From contig NZ_FRAY01000008.1 in the NCBI RefSeq assembly GCF_900142475.1, positions 52,779-116,778 of the forward strand: 64,000 bases of DNA, read 5' to 3'. This DNA is from Fibrobacter sp. UWH4 (lineage in GTDB: Bacteria; Fibrobacterota; Fibrobacteria; Fibrobacterales; Fibrobacteraceae). The notes below the pieces were generated by a model that was not told the DNA's origin, searched no databases, and saw only the letters and a list, made by a program, of their open reading frames with translations. A program made the position numbers and the translations under genes. Every line of letters starts with the position of its first letter. Position 1 is the first letter of the stretch. Of the stretch, positions 17,623 through 26,467 are shown one piece after another.

Positions 17623-17972
17623 TTGTCCTCTCCCCATACCCAGGGCGCATTGGCGGCAGCCTTCTTCTTGCGACCGGCACGTTTGCGCTGGGGCAGCTTT
17701 TGCGATTCGCGGAGGAGCATCATGGGGCTACGGCTGTAGTCGGGAACAGTGTTGACAAGCGATTCTGCAAATCCAAATTGCAACAGTACCTTGACAAGGT
17801 GCGAGAGGCTTACGCTCTGGCCCATTTCGAGTCGCACCAATGTATTTTTGCCGATGCCCGCCTTTTCGGCGAGGGCTTCGCGCGAGAGGTCCAGGGCGAT
17901 GCGGTGCGCACGGATGCGTTCGCCAAGCTCCTTGAGAGCGATTTGTTCTGTAAGCGGTGTTGTCCTGTACAT
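17619..17972 (-). CDS. hipB: HipB-family antitoxin / XRE repressor
   Basis: Start at ATG 17972, with AGGAGG just upstream. About 117 residues. The XRE helix-turn-helix is LGERIRAHRIALDLSREALA-EKAGIGKNTLVRLE, followed by a basic C-terminal tail (QRKRAGRKKKAAANA) that is longer than usual for HipB. It is expected to bind the ACCC-N6-GGGT palindromes upstream and to neutralise HipA. The stop overlaps the hipA start by 4 bp. Confidence 0.88.
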   Translation of the reverse strand: MYRTTPLTEQIALKELGERIRAHRIALDLSREALAEKAGIGKNTLVRLEMGQSVSLSHLVKVLLQFGFAESLVNTVPDYSRSPMMLLRESQKLPQRKRAGRKKKAAANAPWVWGEDK

Positions 17973-18025
17973 GTCGACCTCCTGGATATCTATCTTAAAT
18001 ATACTAAATTTCTGTCTATAAAACA

Positions 18026-18039
18026 ACCCTATAATGGGT
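18026..18039. promoter_or_regulatory. Putative HipB operator 1
   Basis: ACCCTATAATGGGT fits ACCC-N6-GGGT and lies 53 bp upstream of the hipB start, within the likely promoter region (TATAAT lies inside it). HipB of E. coli recognises a different two-armed sequence, so this is inferred from position and symmetry. Confidence 0.6.
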
Positions 18040-18066
18040 TTTTAATTCAGAAATTGTAGTTTTAAA

Positions 18067-18080
18067 ACCCAATTTAGGGT
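18067..18080. promoter_or_regulatory. Putative HipB operator 2, overlapping the dxs stop codon
   Basis: ACCCAATTTAGGGT has the same half-sites as operator 1, with centres 41 bp apart (about four helical turns). It covers the last bases of dxs. Confidence 0.6.
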
Positions 18081-19819
18081 CTATTTAAAATATCTTCCGC
18101 AATCTGCTTGGGCGTGAGGCGGTTACGTTCCATAAGTTCGCCGTAGGACACCTTGTCGTAGAATTCCTTCTTGAGGCCCTTTACCAGAACGCGCATGTCG
18201 CTGTTGCCGTAGAAGCGTGCAATCTTTTCGCCGAAGCCTCCGTCGACCACGCCGTTTTCGAGCGTCACAACTACCTGGTGGTCGGCACGCAGGCCTTCCA
18301 ACACTTCGCAGTCGATGCCTGTCGCAAATCGCGGGTTGATGATGGTGGCGTCGATTCCCTGCTTTGCAAGTTCCGCGGCGGTTTCTTCGGCAAGGGCGTA
18401 GTAGCTGCCGAGACCGATGAGCGCCACCTTGCTTCCCCGCTTATCTACTTTGTACGTATTCAACTTGGAATAGTCCTTATCGAATGGGACATTCCTATGT
18501 GCAACCCCGTTCGGTATGCGGATGGCCATCGGGTGTTCTGTCTGGTCAATCGCGTAATCCATCATGGCGATGGCCTCTTCTACGCAGGTGGGGCAAAGGT
18601 ACACTAGGTTCGGGATGTTGCTCATCATCGGGATGTCGAAAATGCAGAGGTGCGTGGTGTCGTTCATGCCATCGGCGCCCGACATGGTAATGAGCAATGT
18701 GGCCGGGTTGTTGTTTGCGCACAGGTCCTGCGAAAGCTGGTCGTAGGTGCGCTGGATGAACGTGCTGTGTGTGCTGTAAATCGGCTTCGCACCACCCTTG
18801 GCAAGGCCCGAGGCGAGTGCGACGGCGTGCTCTTCGGCGATGCCCACATCAATGAATTGCTTGCCTGCTTCTTTACGGCGGTCGGCAAAGAAGCCGATGC
18901 CTGCGGGTACTGCGGAATGAATCACGACAACCTTCGGGTCCGCCTTGATTTTTTTCATCAGGTAGTCGCCGAGGATTGCGCCGTAAGATTCGCCGCTACC
19001 CCAGTTCACGATGCCGGTCGGAATGTCAAAGGGGGCTGCCCAGTGGAAGCCTTCCTTCGCGTTTTCGGCGAAGCTGTAGCCCTTGCCCTTGAGCGTGTGA
19101 ATGTGCACCACCACGGGCTTTGTAGAATCCTTCACCTGCTTGAACGCGGCGATGAGCGATTCGATATCGTTACCTTGTTCTACATACAGGTAGTCAAAGC
19201 CGAGGCTCTTGAAGTAATTGTTTTCGCTCTTGCCCTGCGTGGCGCGGAGTTCTGCGAGGCTCCCGTAAAGTCCGCCGTGGTTTTCGGCGATGGACATTTC
19301 GTTATCGTTCACCACCACGATAAAGTTCGTCGCATATTCGCCGGCGTTGTCGAGGCCTTCGAATGCTTCGCCGCCGCTCAGGGAACCGTCGCCGATTACT
19401 GCAATCACGTTGCCCTTTTCGCCCTTGATATCGCGTGCGGTTGCAAGCCCAAGTGCAAGGCTCACGGAAGTCGAGGTGTGACCAATCATGAACTGGTCGT
19501 GTTCGCTTTCGCAGGGTTCGGTATATCCCGTGACGCTCCAGTACTTGTCCGGATTGAGGAAAGCTTCGGCGCGGCCTGTCAAAATTTTGTGGGTGTAACT
19601 CTGGTGGCTAACGTCGTAGACAATCTTGTCCTTGGGCGATTCAAAAACGTAATGCAATGCGATGGTCGGCTCCACGAATCCGAGGTTTGGCGCCAAGTGC
19701 CCGCCGCATTTTGAAATCTTGTTCAAAAGCGCCGTGCGAATTTCTGCCGCGAGCGCCTTGAGGCTTTCCATGTCCATCTTCTTCACATCTGCCGGGGATA
19801 CAATCTTTTCTATCAGCAT
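18074..19819 (-). CDS. dxs: 1-deoxy-D-xylulose-5-phosphate synthase
   Basis: Start at ATG 19819 (AGGCGG upstream); the longer frame adds 25 residues without family match. About 581 residues, at the short end for DXS. It condenses pyruvate and glyceraldehyde 3-phosphate to DXP, entering the MEP isoprenoid route. Evidence: GGHLAPNLG and DVSHQSYTHKIL near the N-terminus; the thiamine-diphosphate motif VIGDGSLSGGEAFEGLDNAG; the EEHAVALASGLAKGG region; and a transketolase-type C-terminal domain. It resembles the short Bacteroidetes/Clostridia-type DXS. No operon partner is seen; hipBA follows on the same strand. Confidence 0.88.
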   Translation of the reverse strand: MLIEKIVSPADVKKMDMESLKALAAEIRTALLNKISKCGGHLAPNLGFVEPTIALHYVFESPKDKIVYDVSHQSYTHKILTGRAEAFLNPDKYWSVTGYTEPCESEHDQFMIGHTSTSVSLALGLATARDIKGEKGNVIAVIGDGSLSGGEAFEGLDNAGEYATNFIVVVNDNEMSIAENHGGLYGSLAELRATQGKSENNYFKSLGFDYLYVEQGNDIESLIAAFKQVKDSTKPVVVHIHTLKGKGYSFAENAKEGFHWAAPFDIPTGIVNWGSGESYGAILGDYLMKKIKADPKVVVIHSAVPAGIGFFADRRKEAGKQFIDVGIAEEHAVALASGLAKGGAKPIYSTHSTFIQRTYDQLSQDLCANNNPATLLITMSGADGMNDTTHLCIFDIPMMSNIPNLVYLCPTCVEEAIAMMDYAIDQTEHPMAIRIPNGVAHRNVPFDKDYSKLNTYKVDKRGSKVALIGLGSYYALAEETAAELAKQGIDATIINPRFATGIDCEVLEGLRADHQVVVTLENGVVDGGFGEKIARFYGNSDMRVLVKGLKKEFYDKVSYGELMERNRLTPKQIAEDILNRP

Positions 19820-19962
19820 AAATACCGCCTTTTGGCCGGTTAAAGGGTGATTAAAAAAAGGCCCAGGTCTTGCCTGGAGTAAAATATTCGACAATAAATA
19901 TACAACAAACGACCTGCGTGGAGTCGCGCAAAGTTGAAAATCTTGGTTCGTTATGAAAACAG

Positions 19963-21333
19963 CTAGTAGAAAATCTTCACCAGGATTGTTCCGACGATAG
20001 TTGAGACGATAACGCTCACCATGCCTGGGCGCATGAAACTGTGGTTCAATAGGTACTTGCCGATGACGGTTGTGCCCGAGCGGTCGAAGTTCACGGTCGC
20101 AATGTCCGAGGGGTAGTTCGGGATAAAGAAATACCCGTACACGCTCGGGAGCACGCCCAGGAGCACAGGGCCTTCGATGCCGAGGCTATAGGCGAGCGGG
20201 AGCATGGCAACCACCACCGCGCCCTGCGAGTTGATGAGCACACTCACCGCGAAGAACGCAAACGCGATTGCCCATGGGTAATGTTGCACGATGTCCTTGA
20301 GACCGCTCTGCATCACGTCCATGTAGTTCGCGAAGTAGGTGTCGGCGAGCCAGGCGATTCCGTAAATGGCGACGACGGCGACCATGCCGCTCTGCCACAC
20401 GGCGCCCGCCACGGCCTTCTTGGAATTCGCCTTGCAGCAGATAACCATGAACGCCGCGGCCGTTATCATTACAATCTGGATGATGATGTTCATGGCGAGC
20501 GGCTTCATTTGCGCCACGCCGTCAATTACTTTACCTGTAGGGAACTTGGGGCGAATGTCGTGGCCCGCAATCTGCATAATGGAGAAGAATACGATGACGG
20601 CGAGAGCACCGAGGAAAATGAACACGGCGCGCTTCGCTTCCTTGGAGACTTCCTTGTCGAGCACGGAAGCGGTATTCCCGTACATGTATTCCTTCATCTG
20701 CGGGTCCTTGAGGCGGGCCTGGAATGCCGGGTCCTTGTCGAGGTCGAGCCCGCGCTTGTACGAGACGGCTGCCGCGGCCATGAGGCCGCAAAGGCACGCG
20801 GGAATCGTAATCGCGATGACCTGCAGGTTGTTGATGTTGAACCCGTTTGCGTTTGAGATAATCACGAACGAGGCGACGGCTGCTGCAATGGGCGAGCAGG
20901 TAATGCCCACCTGTGATGCGACGGAGGCCACGCCGCAGGGGCGTTCCGGGCGGATGCCCTTCTTGAGCGAGATGTCGCAGATAATCGGCATAAGGGTGTA
21001 AACCACGTGGCCGGTGCCCACGAGAACCGTGAGGAAGAACGTGCAGAGCGGAGCCAAAATCGTGATGTGGTTCGGATGCTTGCGCAACAGGCGCTCCGCA
21101 ATCTGGATCAGCCAATCCATGCCGCCCGATGCCTGCAGAATGCCTGCGCAGGTCACCGCCGCGATGATGATGTAAATGACATCGGTAGGCGGTTTGCCGG
21201 GCTGCAGGCCGAAGCCGAGCACGAGAATCGCAAGACCGATTCCCGAAATCGCGCCAAGGGCGAGGCTCCCGTAACGCGAGCCCACGTAAAGTGCCAATAG
21301 TACAATCAAGAGCTGGATAATCATGAGGGTCAT
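19963..21333 (-). CDS. Anaerobic C4-dicarboxylate transporter, DcuA/DcuB family
   Basis: A 456-residue polytopic protein; AAGGAGG sits 6 bp before the ATG. The family signature is strong: ILQASGGMDWLIQIAERLLRK, LVGTGHVVYTLMPIICD, RPERPCGVASVASQVGITCSPIAAAV, and a C-terminal NHSFMRPG. Dcu carriers exchange fumarate, malate, aspartate and succinate across the inner membrane under anaerobiosis. In a Fibrobacter, succinate export is the likely role (inference). Monocistronic in this window. dcuA and dcuB cannot be separated by eye. Confidence 0.9.
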   Translation of the reverse strand: MTLMIIQLLIVLLALYVGSRYGSLALGAISGIGLAILVLGFGLQPGKPPTDVIYIIIAAVTCAGILQASGGMDWLIQIAERLLRKHPNHITILAPLCTFFLTVLVGTGHVVYTLMPIICDISLKKGIRPERPCGVASVASQVGITCSPIAAAVASFVIISNANGFNINNLQVIAITIPACLCGLMAAAAVSYKRGLDLDKDPAFQARLKDPQMKEYMYGNTASVLDKEVSKEAKRAVFIFLGALAVIVFFSIMQIAGHDIRPKFPTGKVIDGVAQMKPLAMNIIIQIVMITAAAFMVICCKANSKKAVAGAVWQSGMVAVVAIYGIAWLADTYFANYMDVMQSGLKDIVQHYPWAIAFAFFAVSVLINSQGAVVVAMLPLAYSLGIEGPVLLGVLPSVYGYFFIPNYPSDIATVNFDRSGTTVIGKYLLNHSFMRPGMVSVIVSTIVGTILVKIFY

Positions 21334-21463
21334 AAAAGGCCTCCTTTTTGTTTAGATATATATTATTTTGCAGAAAAAAGACTCCGATTGGACTTTTTTT
21401 TGCGTAGGACGGCCTAAAAAAATGTATATTCTTTCCGAGACACTTCAACCAAGAGAGGAATTT

Positions 21464-22003
21464 ATGGCAAACAAGTATGCCGGAACCCAGACCGAAAAGA
21501 ACCTTCAGGCCGCCTTCGCAGGCGAATCCCAGGCTCGCAACAAGTACACCTACTTTGCAAGCTGCGCCAAGAAAGAAGGTTACGAACAGATCGCTGAACT
21601 GTTCCTGAAAACCGCAGACAACGAAAAGGAACACGCCAAGCTTTGGTTCAAGGAATTGGACGGTATCGGAGACACCGCCGCGAATTTGAAGGAAGCCGCC
21701 GAAGGCGAAAACTACGAATGGACCGACATGTACGAAGGTTTCGCGAAGACTGCCGAAGAAGAAGGCTTCAAGGCTCTCGCCAACAAGTTCCGCATGGTCG
21801 CCGCAATCGAAAAGCGCCACGAAGAACGCTACCGCGCACTCCTCAAGAACGTGGAAACTGCAGCCGTGTTCGAAAAGAGCGAAGTCAAGGTGTGGGAATG
21901 CCGCAACTGCGGTCACATTGTCGTTGGCACCAAGGCTCCGGCCGCATGCCCCGTATGCGCCCACCCGCAGTCCTTCTTCGAAGTCACTGCTGAAAATTAC
22001 TAG
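21464..22003 (+). CDS. Rubrerythrin
   Basis: Start at ATG 21464 (AGAGAGGAA upstream). About 179 residues. The N-terminal ferritin-like diiron domain has [28 protein letters not shown] and [11 protein letters not shown]. The C-terminal rubredoxin-like domain has [12 protein letters not shown] and [12 protein letters not shown], which give four Cys for one iron. Rubrerythrins reduce hydrogen peroxide in anaerobes. Single gene, divergent from the Dcu transporter. Confidence 0.96.
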   Translation: MANKYAGTQTEKNLQAAFAGESQARNKYTYFASCAKKEGYEQIAELFLKTADNEKEHAKLWFKELDGIGDTAANLKEAAEGENYEWTDMYEGFAKTAEEEGFKALANKFRMVAAIEKRHEERYRALLKNVETAAVFEKSEVKVWECRNCGHIVVGTKAPAACPVCAHPQSFFEVTAENY

Positions 22004-22085
22004 GAGCCGAGTGTCGCGTCAGACTGCTTGCAGTCTGGCATGACCGAGGCGACAAGTAATGCGCTCTGCGCAACTACTAGTCGTA

Positions 22086-22168
22086 TGTCATCCCCGCTAT
22101 ACGATACTTGGCAACTTGTTGCCATAGTAGAGTTATCCCCTTTGGGGAGAAGGCGGGGATCTCCTTTT
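22086..22168. repeat. REP-like intergenic repeat
   Basis: Begins TGTCATCCCCGC and ends GCGGGGATCTCCTTT, enclosing the hairpin GGCAA-CTTG-TTGCC. The same ends enclose a shorter core at 41196-41248. The nearby AGACTG-CTTG-CAGTCT hairpin (about 22020) has the same CTTG centre. Confidence 0.65.
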
Positions 22169-22174
22169 AAAGCG

Positions 22175-22210
22175 AACACCCCGCGATTGTATCGCGGGGT
22201 GTTTTCGTTT
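22175..22210. terminator. Bidirectional Rho-independent terminator
   Basis: A 12-bp stem ACACCCCGCGAT/ATCGCGGGGTGT followed by TTTTCGTTT on the plus strand. It separates the convergent rubrerythrin and FISUMP genes. Confidence 0.8.
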
Positions 22211-22222
22211 ATGCGGAAATTT

Positions 22223-23002
22223 TTAGTCCTTAATGCAGCGCACGGAGAGGCCTTCGTCCTTCATGAGCGAGCCGCCGCCGAAGCCGAACATGCTCGACAC
22301 GGTCCAGATGCCGACATTGCGGGGACCACCGACAACATCGCGATGGTCTTCGTCCACTGTCCAGAAAAATGCCTTTTCGCCAAGTTCCTTATAGCCGGTG
22401 AAGGATTTTTCTCCTGCAGGCAGCATCGCAAATCCGAAATCGTCCGTTGCCGGGTAATACGATTCGTTCGGCCACGCACCCTTGGCGCGGACAACCGCAC
22501 CTTCGTCGTTGCTCTGTTCGATGGCGTAATTCGATACGAAGTCGTAGAAATCGCTCCATTCCGCCTCGGATGGCATGTGGAATCCTTCGGGGCAGTTGCC
22601 GCGCTGCACCCCGGTCAGGTTCGCGTACTCAGTCTGGTAGGATTTATCAATTCCCATCGCCGCCGTCCAGCTGTACAGGCGGCCGTACTTGTCGCAGTTT
22701 TCGGGCTTGTCTTCGTAGCACCAGCTGGCATCCTTGATGTTGCAGGAAAAGTAGTTCAAATTTTCCGCCATCCAGACCTGCGACCCGACAGTCGTTATCT
22801 TGTAGATTTTTCCATCGCGATTGTCACAAATAGTGCCCGCTTCAAGTGTTTCGGGACACTCCGCCTGGATGGCATCGGTGCAAGGCGCGTTTGTACCGCC
22901 GTTGCCGCCGTTGTCGCTGGCCGAGGTGGAATCGTCGCAGGCGGTGAATGCCAAGGCGAAAGTCAGGGCGCATGTAGCTGCCATTTTATAAGAACTCTTC
23001 AT
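22223..23002 (-). CDS. FISUMP-domain lipoprotein
   Basis: Start at ATG 23002 (GAGGAAAC upstream). About 259 residues. The signal peptide ends FALAFTAC, then a Ser/Gly/Asn linker (SDNGGNGGTN) joins the FISUMP module: NRDGKIYKITTVGSQVWMA, ENLNYF, YGRLYSWTAAMGIDKSYQ, CPEGFHMPSEAEW, FGFAMLPAGE, FFWTVDEDH and SVRCIKD. It is most similar in layout to the 6289-7086 protein. It stands between rubrerythrin and the GH10 xylanase, with 100 bp to the latter. Confidence 0.86.
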   Translation of the reverse strand: MKSSYKMAATCALTFALAFTACDDSTSASDNGGNGGTNAPCTDAIQAECPETLEAGTICDNRDGKIYKITTVGSQVWMAENLNYFSCNIKDASWCYEDKPENCDKYGRLYSWTAAMGIDKSYQTEYANLTGVQRGNCPEGFHMPSEAEWSDFYDFVSNYAIEQSNDEGAVVRAKGAWPNESYYPATDDFGFAMLPAGEKSFTGYKELGEKAFFWTVDEDHRDVVGGPRNVGIWTVSSMFGFGGGSLMKDEGLSVRCIKD

Positions 23003-23102
23003 TGTTTCCTCACTTAGGTTTATTTGCTCATAATAGAAAAAAATGCCCCCGCGTGGGAGCATCTTCAAATAATTCTAAGCTCTAAGTTCTACCGACTAAG
23101 CT

Positions 23103-24737
23103 CTACTTCAACTCAACCATTTCGGACTTGCCATCGACAGTTACTTTGTACTTGCCGGGGTAGCCGCGGAACTTCACGACACCGTTTTCGTCGGCCTTGA
23201 ACGTTCCGTTGGTGGTCCACACCTTGTGCCACAAGTCATAGATGAGCTTGGCGGCAGGCTTTTCGCGGCCATCAGCAGCGATGATGCCTCCGTTCTTGAC
23301 CCAGTGGCGGTTATCCCAGAAACCCCACAGCACAATGCCTTCTACCGCCGGGTGGCTGAATGCGATGCGCAGGAACATTTCATAGCGGCGGGCCTGTTCG
23401 TCTTCGCCGAAGTACATGCCCTTCTGCCAGTCGCCAAAGTCAAGTTCGGTCACCTTGATGGGGAGGCCGAGGGAGCCGAGCTTGTCGAAACGGGCCTTAA
23501 TGAAGGCCGGATTCAACTGACGGTCGCCAAAGTGGCACTGCACGCCGATGCCGTGTACGGGAACCTTGCGGTCGAGCATTCCCTTGACGATATCGTAAAG
23601 GCGGTCGGTTTCACCCGCGACGATTACGTTGTATTCATTGATGAAGAGTCGCGCATCGGGGTCGGCACGGTGCGCCCATACGTGAGCGGAATCCAGCAGA
23701 TCCCAGCCGCACTTGTTGAACACAAACGGTTCGTGGAAGACTTCGTTCCATACATCGTATTCCTTGATGCGGCCCTTGTATTCCTTCATGTCGCGGTCGA
23801 TGCGGGCCTTGAGTTTCTGGCCGATTTCCTTGCAGCTACCCTTGAGACTGAAATGCTTGTCGTAGCCGTAACCCTGGATACCCCACATAAGGGTGTGAGC
23901 GCGGAATCCCCAGTTGTAGTCCTTCACGTAATCGAGGTACTGCTTGAATTCATCGCGGCGGATCTTGCCCTTCTTGGGTTCGTATTCCGGCCACTTGAAC
24001 TGGTTTTCGGGAACGCCGTACCAGAAATACTTATTGGCAGTCTTGCGGTACCACTGTTCTACGCTGTCCTTGGAGGGGTAAAGCGCGAGGGCCGTACCGA
24101 ACGGGAACGCATGGCGCATGAGCTCCACCTTCACCTGGGCACCCGGCGTCGCCTTCACGGTCAATTCCTTTTTGCGCAGGCTGTCGATGCGTGCGGCGGA
24201 ATTGTTGTACCAGGTCATGTCATCCATGCCTTCAACCTTCTCGATCTCGACATCGTCCATCTGCATCCAGCCCTTGGCAAGACCCACGTGGAACGTGACG
24301 TTATTCAGGCCGTAGCCTTTCTGATCGGCAAGGAAGGTCATGGAAAAAGTCTTCCAGTCCTTGGTCAGCATGAACGAGGCGCTTTCTTTCTGACGGTAGT
24401 CGGGAGGCCCGCCTTGGATAATCGCGTTGATGGGCATGTTGCCTTTCGCCTTGAAAGTGAGCGTGTAGTAGGCGGAATCGGCAAGCCACTTGGGCGGCTG
24501 CAACTGGAGTCCCCACGACGGATTCGGAAGATCGGTCACGGTAATCTTTACGCCTTCGCTGCCATCGACGCCGAGGCCCATCACCCCGATTTGCTGTTCG
24601 AACTTGGCAGGACCATCGGGGTTATTCCAGACATACCAACCGCCGTCGCCATAAGACAAGTCGCCGTTGGTGAGCAGAGGTTCAGCAAACAATGCCGCAG
24701 AGCCTACGGCACACATTGTCAAGATTTTTTTGAACAT
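23103..24737 (-). CDS. GH10 endo-1,4-beta-xylanase with N-terminal carbohydrate-binding-like domain
   Basis: Start at the Met of MFKKILT (24737), which has AAAAGGG at proper spacing. About 544 residues. Signal peptide (MCAVGSAALFAEP), then a jelly-roll CBM4/9-like domain (residues 20-170), then GH10. The acid/base Glu is in DVWNEVFHEP (about residue 332) and the nucleophile Glu in KVTELDFGDW (about 431). The conserved GH10 segments HTLMWG, GIGVQCHFGD and GIVLWGFWDNRHWV are present. A short beta-rich tail follows (TNGTFKADENGVVKFRGYPG). It hydrolyses internal xylan linkages outside the cytoplasm. Confidence 0.95.
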   Translation of the reverse strand: MFKKILTMCAVGSAALFAEPLLTNGDLSYGDGGWYVWNNPDGPAKFEQQIGVMGLGVDGSEGVKITVTDLPNPSWGLQLQPPKWLADSAYYTLTFKAKGNMPINAIIQGGPPDYRQKESASFMLTKDWKTFSMTFLADQKGYGLNNVTFHVGLAKGWMQMDDVEIEKVEGMDDMTWYNNSAARIDSLRKKELTVKATPGAQVKVELMRHAFPFGTALALYPSKDSVEQWYRKTANKYFWYGVPENQFKWPEYEPKKGKIRRDEFKQYLDYVKDYNWGFRAHTLMWGIQGYGYDKHFSLKGSCKEIGQKLKARIDRDMKEYKGRIKEYDVWNEVFHEPFVFNKCGWDLLDSAHVWAHRADPDARLFINEYNVIVAGETDRLYDIVKGMLDRKVPVHGIGVQCHFGDRQLNPAFIKARFDKLGSLGLPIKVTELDFGDWQKGMYFGEDEQARRYEMFLRIAFSHPAVEGIVLWGFWDNRHWVKNGGIIAADGREKPAAKLIYDLWHKVWTTNGTFKADENGVVKFRGYPGKYKVTVDGKSEMVELK

Positions 24738-24887
24738 AATCATCCCTTTTCGTCTTTCCGGTTCGCACTTCGGCATCGGAATGACGCAACCAATTTAACT
24801 TTCAAAGTAGAAAATAAATTGTTTTTTCAAGGGGTGGTATAGAAAAAGCGCCAATTTTGTATACCGGTGTATCAAGTGTTCGTAAGT

Positions 24888-25062
24888 ATGGATTCCGTCG
24901 GTCTTATGACCTCCAGAATGACATGCAACACAATGGACTTCGGCGACCAGGTGAAACGCAGGAGTGATTCCAGGATGGATTCCGTCGGCCTTACAGACCT
25001 CCAGAATGACATGCTTCGCAATGGGCTTCGGCGACCAGGTGAAACGCAGGAGTGATTCCAGG
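24888..25062. repeat. Two tandem copies of an 87/88-bp REP-like unit
   Basis: Copy 1 is 24888-24974 and copy 2 is 24975-25062; they are nearly identical, with one 1-base indel and few substitutions. The unit begins ATGGATTCCGTCGG, contains CTCCAGAATGACATGC and ends GAGTGATTCCAGG. It fills most of the gap between the xylanase and tmk. The GATTCC and CCAGAATGAC motifs recur in degenerate form at about 34320 and 58498. Confidence 0.8.
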
Positions 25063-25068
25063 ATGAAT

Positions 25069-25698
25069 TTACAAACGGGACTTGATTAACTTGTACAAAT
25101 CGGCGAATACCTTATCGGGTTCGCGATCGGAATTGACAACCGCAACGCAGTCGCTGTAGTCACGGGCCGCGGCCAAGTAGCCTTGGCGCACCCGCTCGAA
25201 AAAGTCGGCCTTCTCGCTCTCCAGTCGATCGGGTGCCTCGCCCCGCCTTGCGGTGCGAGCGCGGCTCGCCTCCACCGTCAGGTCCAGCACCACCGTCAGT
25301 TCGGGGAAGCACCCTCCGCAAGTGATTTCCGTAAGGCGCTGCACCAGCTCGGTGCCCAGTCCGCGAGCATACCCCTGATACGCAAAGGTGCTCCATGCGA
25401 AACGGTCGGCGATCACGATCTTGCCTGCATCGAGCGCCGGCTGAATCACCTCGTGAATCACCTGGGCACGCGCCGCGTTGTACAGCAGAAGTTCCGTCTT
25501 GTCACCCATGATTCCCTTGAACGCAGGATCCAACAGAAGTTCGCGGATACCTTCGGAAATTTTCGCACCGCCCGGTTCACGCAGCTTCACCACCGAATAA
25601 CCTTCGCTGGTGAGCACTTCAATCAGCTTGTCGATCTGCGTCGACTTTCCGGAACCGTCGATTCCCTCGAGACTAAAAAAATGTTTCGCCGTCTGCAT
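25069..25698 (-). CDS. tmk: Thymidylate kinase
   Basis: A 209-residue protein. P-loop FFSLEGIDGSGKSTQ, the DR(Y/F) region VIADRFAWSTFAYQGYARG, and the LID segment ARTARRGEAPDRLESE. It phosphorylates dTMP to dTDP with ATP. The motif LREPGGAKISEGIRELLL is the canonical thymidylate-binding stretch. Length and motif order are normal. Single gene here; the tandem repeat lies just downstream. Confidence 0.95.
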   Translation of the reverse strand: MQTAKHFFSLEGIDGSGKSTQIDKLIEVLTSEGYSVVKLREPGGAKISEGIRELLLDPAFKGIMGDKTELLLYNAARAQVIHEVIQPALDAGKIVIADRFAWSTFAYQGYARGLGTELVQRLTEITCGGCFPELTVVLDLTVEASRARTARRGEAPDRLESEKADFFERVRQGYLAAARDYSDCVAVVNSDREPDKVFADLYKLIKSRL

Positions 25699-25877
25699 AC
25701 TACCGCAAATTAAAAAAATTGAATGCAGTTTTTTTCATTTTAGGCACACCAGTACAGGTCAAATGCACACACATCGCCATTTTAGCCTGTACCAAGCCAA
25801 AAAAAGATGCAAAAAAAAGGACTGCCTTTCAGCAATCCTATAACCTAATACCCGCAGTCTAAAATTAATTAGCGGTC

Positions 25878-26327
25878 TTAATTAGCGGTCTTGAGGCCCG
25901 CGTTTTCGAAGGTGGCCTTATTCTTCGGATCAGGGAGCGCGACCTTGGTAATCCAGTTGTATTCGGCAATGCCGGCGAGACCGACGCGTGCGCAAAGCTG
26001 GTCGCGGGCCACGTTGTAGGCATTCAGAATCTGGATTTTTTCGGTATCGTTGGTCGCCTTGTCTATACGTTCGGACCAACGCACTCCCAGTTCCACGAGG
26101 GCGGCACTCGCCTTCACGTAGTACTTCGCCTTTTCGGCGGTAATCACGGAGGTGGCGGGAGCGGTAAAGGAATCGACCTTCACGATAGGAGCGGTCTTCG
26201 GAGCAGACGACTGCACCTGGGTCATTTCAGGAACATCCTGGTCCGCGCTATCGCAAGCAGTGAACACTGCCGCTACGAAAAAAGAGGCGATCATCAATAA
26301 CGCCACTTTTAGGATTCGTCTTGACAT
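25878..26327 (-). CDS. Small lipoprotein of unknown function
   Basis: A 149-residue protein with a signal peptide ending AAVFTACDS (lipobox). A Ser/Thr/Pro/Val-rich linker to about residue 65 precedes a helical domain (KAKYYVKASAALVELGVRWSE). The last codons lie in a short direct duplication (TTAATTAGCGGTCT twice, 25866-25893), which suggests slippage changed the C-terminus. The tRNA gene begins 22 bp upstream of its start on the same strand, so the mRNA could be processed from a common transcript. Confidence 0.62.
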   Translation of the reverse strand: MSRRILKVALLMIASFFVAAVFTACDSADQDVPEMTQVQSSAPKTAPIVKVDSFTAPATSVITAEKAKYYVKASAALVELGVRWSERIDKATNDTEKIQILNAYNVARDQLCARVGLAGIAEYNWITKVALPDPKNKATFENAGLKTAN

Positions 26328-26349
26328 ATCAGCCTCTTTTTCAAAATAC

Positions 26350-26422
26350 TAGCGGCTTGTGGGCTCGAACCACAGACCTGCGGATTATGATTCCGACGCT
26401 CTACCAACTGAGCTAAGCCGCC
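26350..26422 (-). tRNA. tRNA with CAT anticodon (tRNA-Met, or tRNA-Ile2 if the C is modified)
   Basis: The reverse strand folds as a full cloverleaf: acceptor GGCGGCT/AGCCGCT (first pair G-U), D-arm GCTC/GAGC, anticodon loop ATCATAA with CAT, and T-arm GTTCGAGCC. The discriminator is A and no CCA is encoded. The first anticodon-stem pair (27-43) is a T-C mismatch. Elongator Met is the simplest reading; the acceptor pairing is not the unpaired form of an initiator. Confidence 0.93.
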
Positions 26423-26467
26423 AAATTTTTCCCAAATTTAGTCAAATAGTTTTAAAATTTCAAGGGG

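Noticed and set aside
20531..21964. 477-residue minus-strand frame over the Dcu and rubrerythrin genes
   Set aside because: It crosses two well-recognised genes in shadow frames, with low-complexity Arg/Gly composition.
24867..25055. 62-residue open frame
   Set aside because: It is the translation of the two tandem 87/88-bp repeats.
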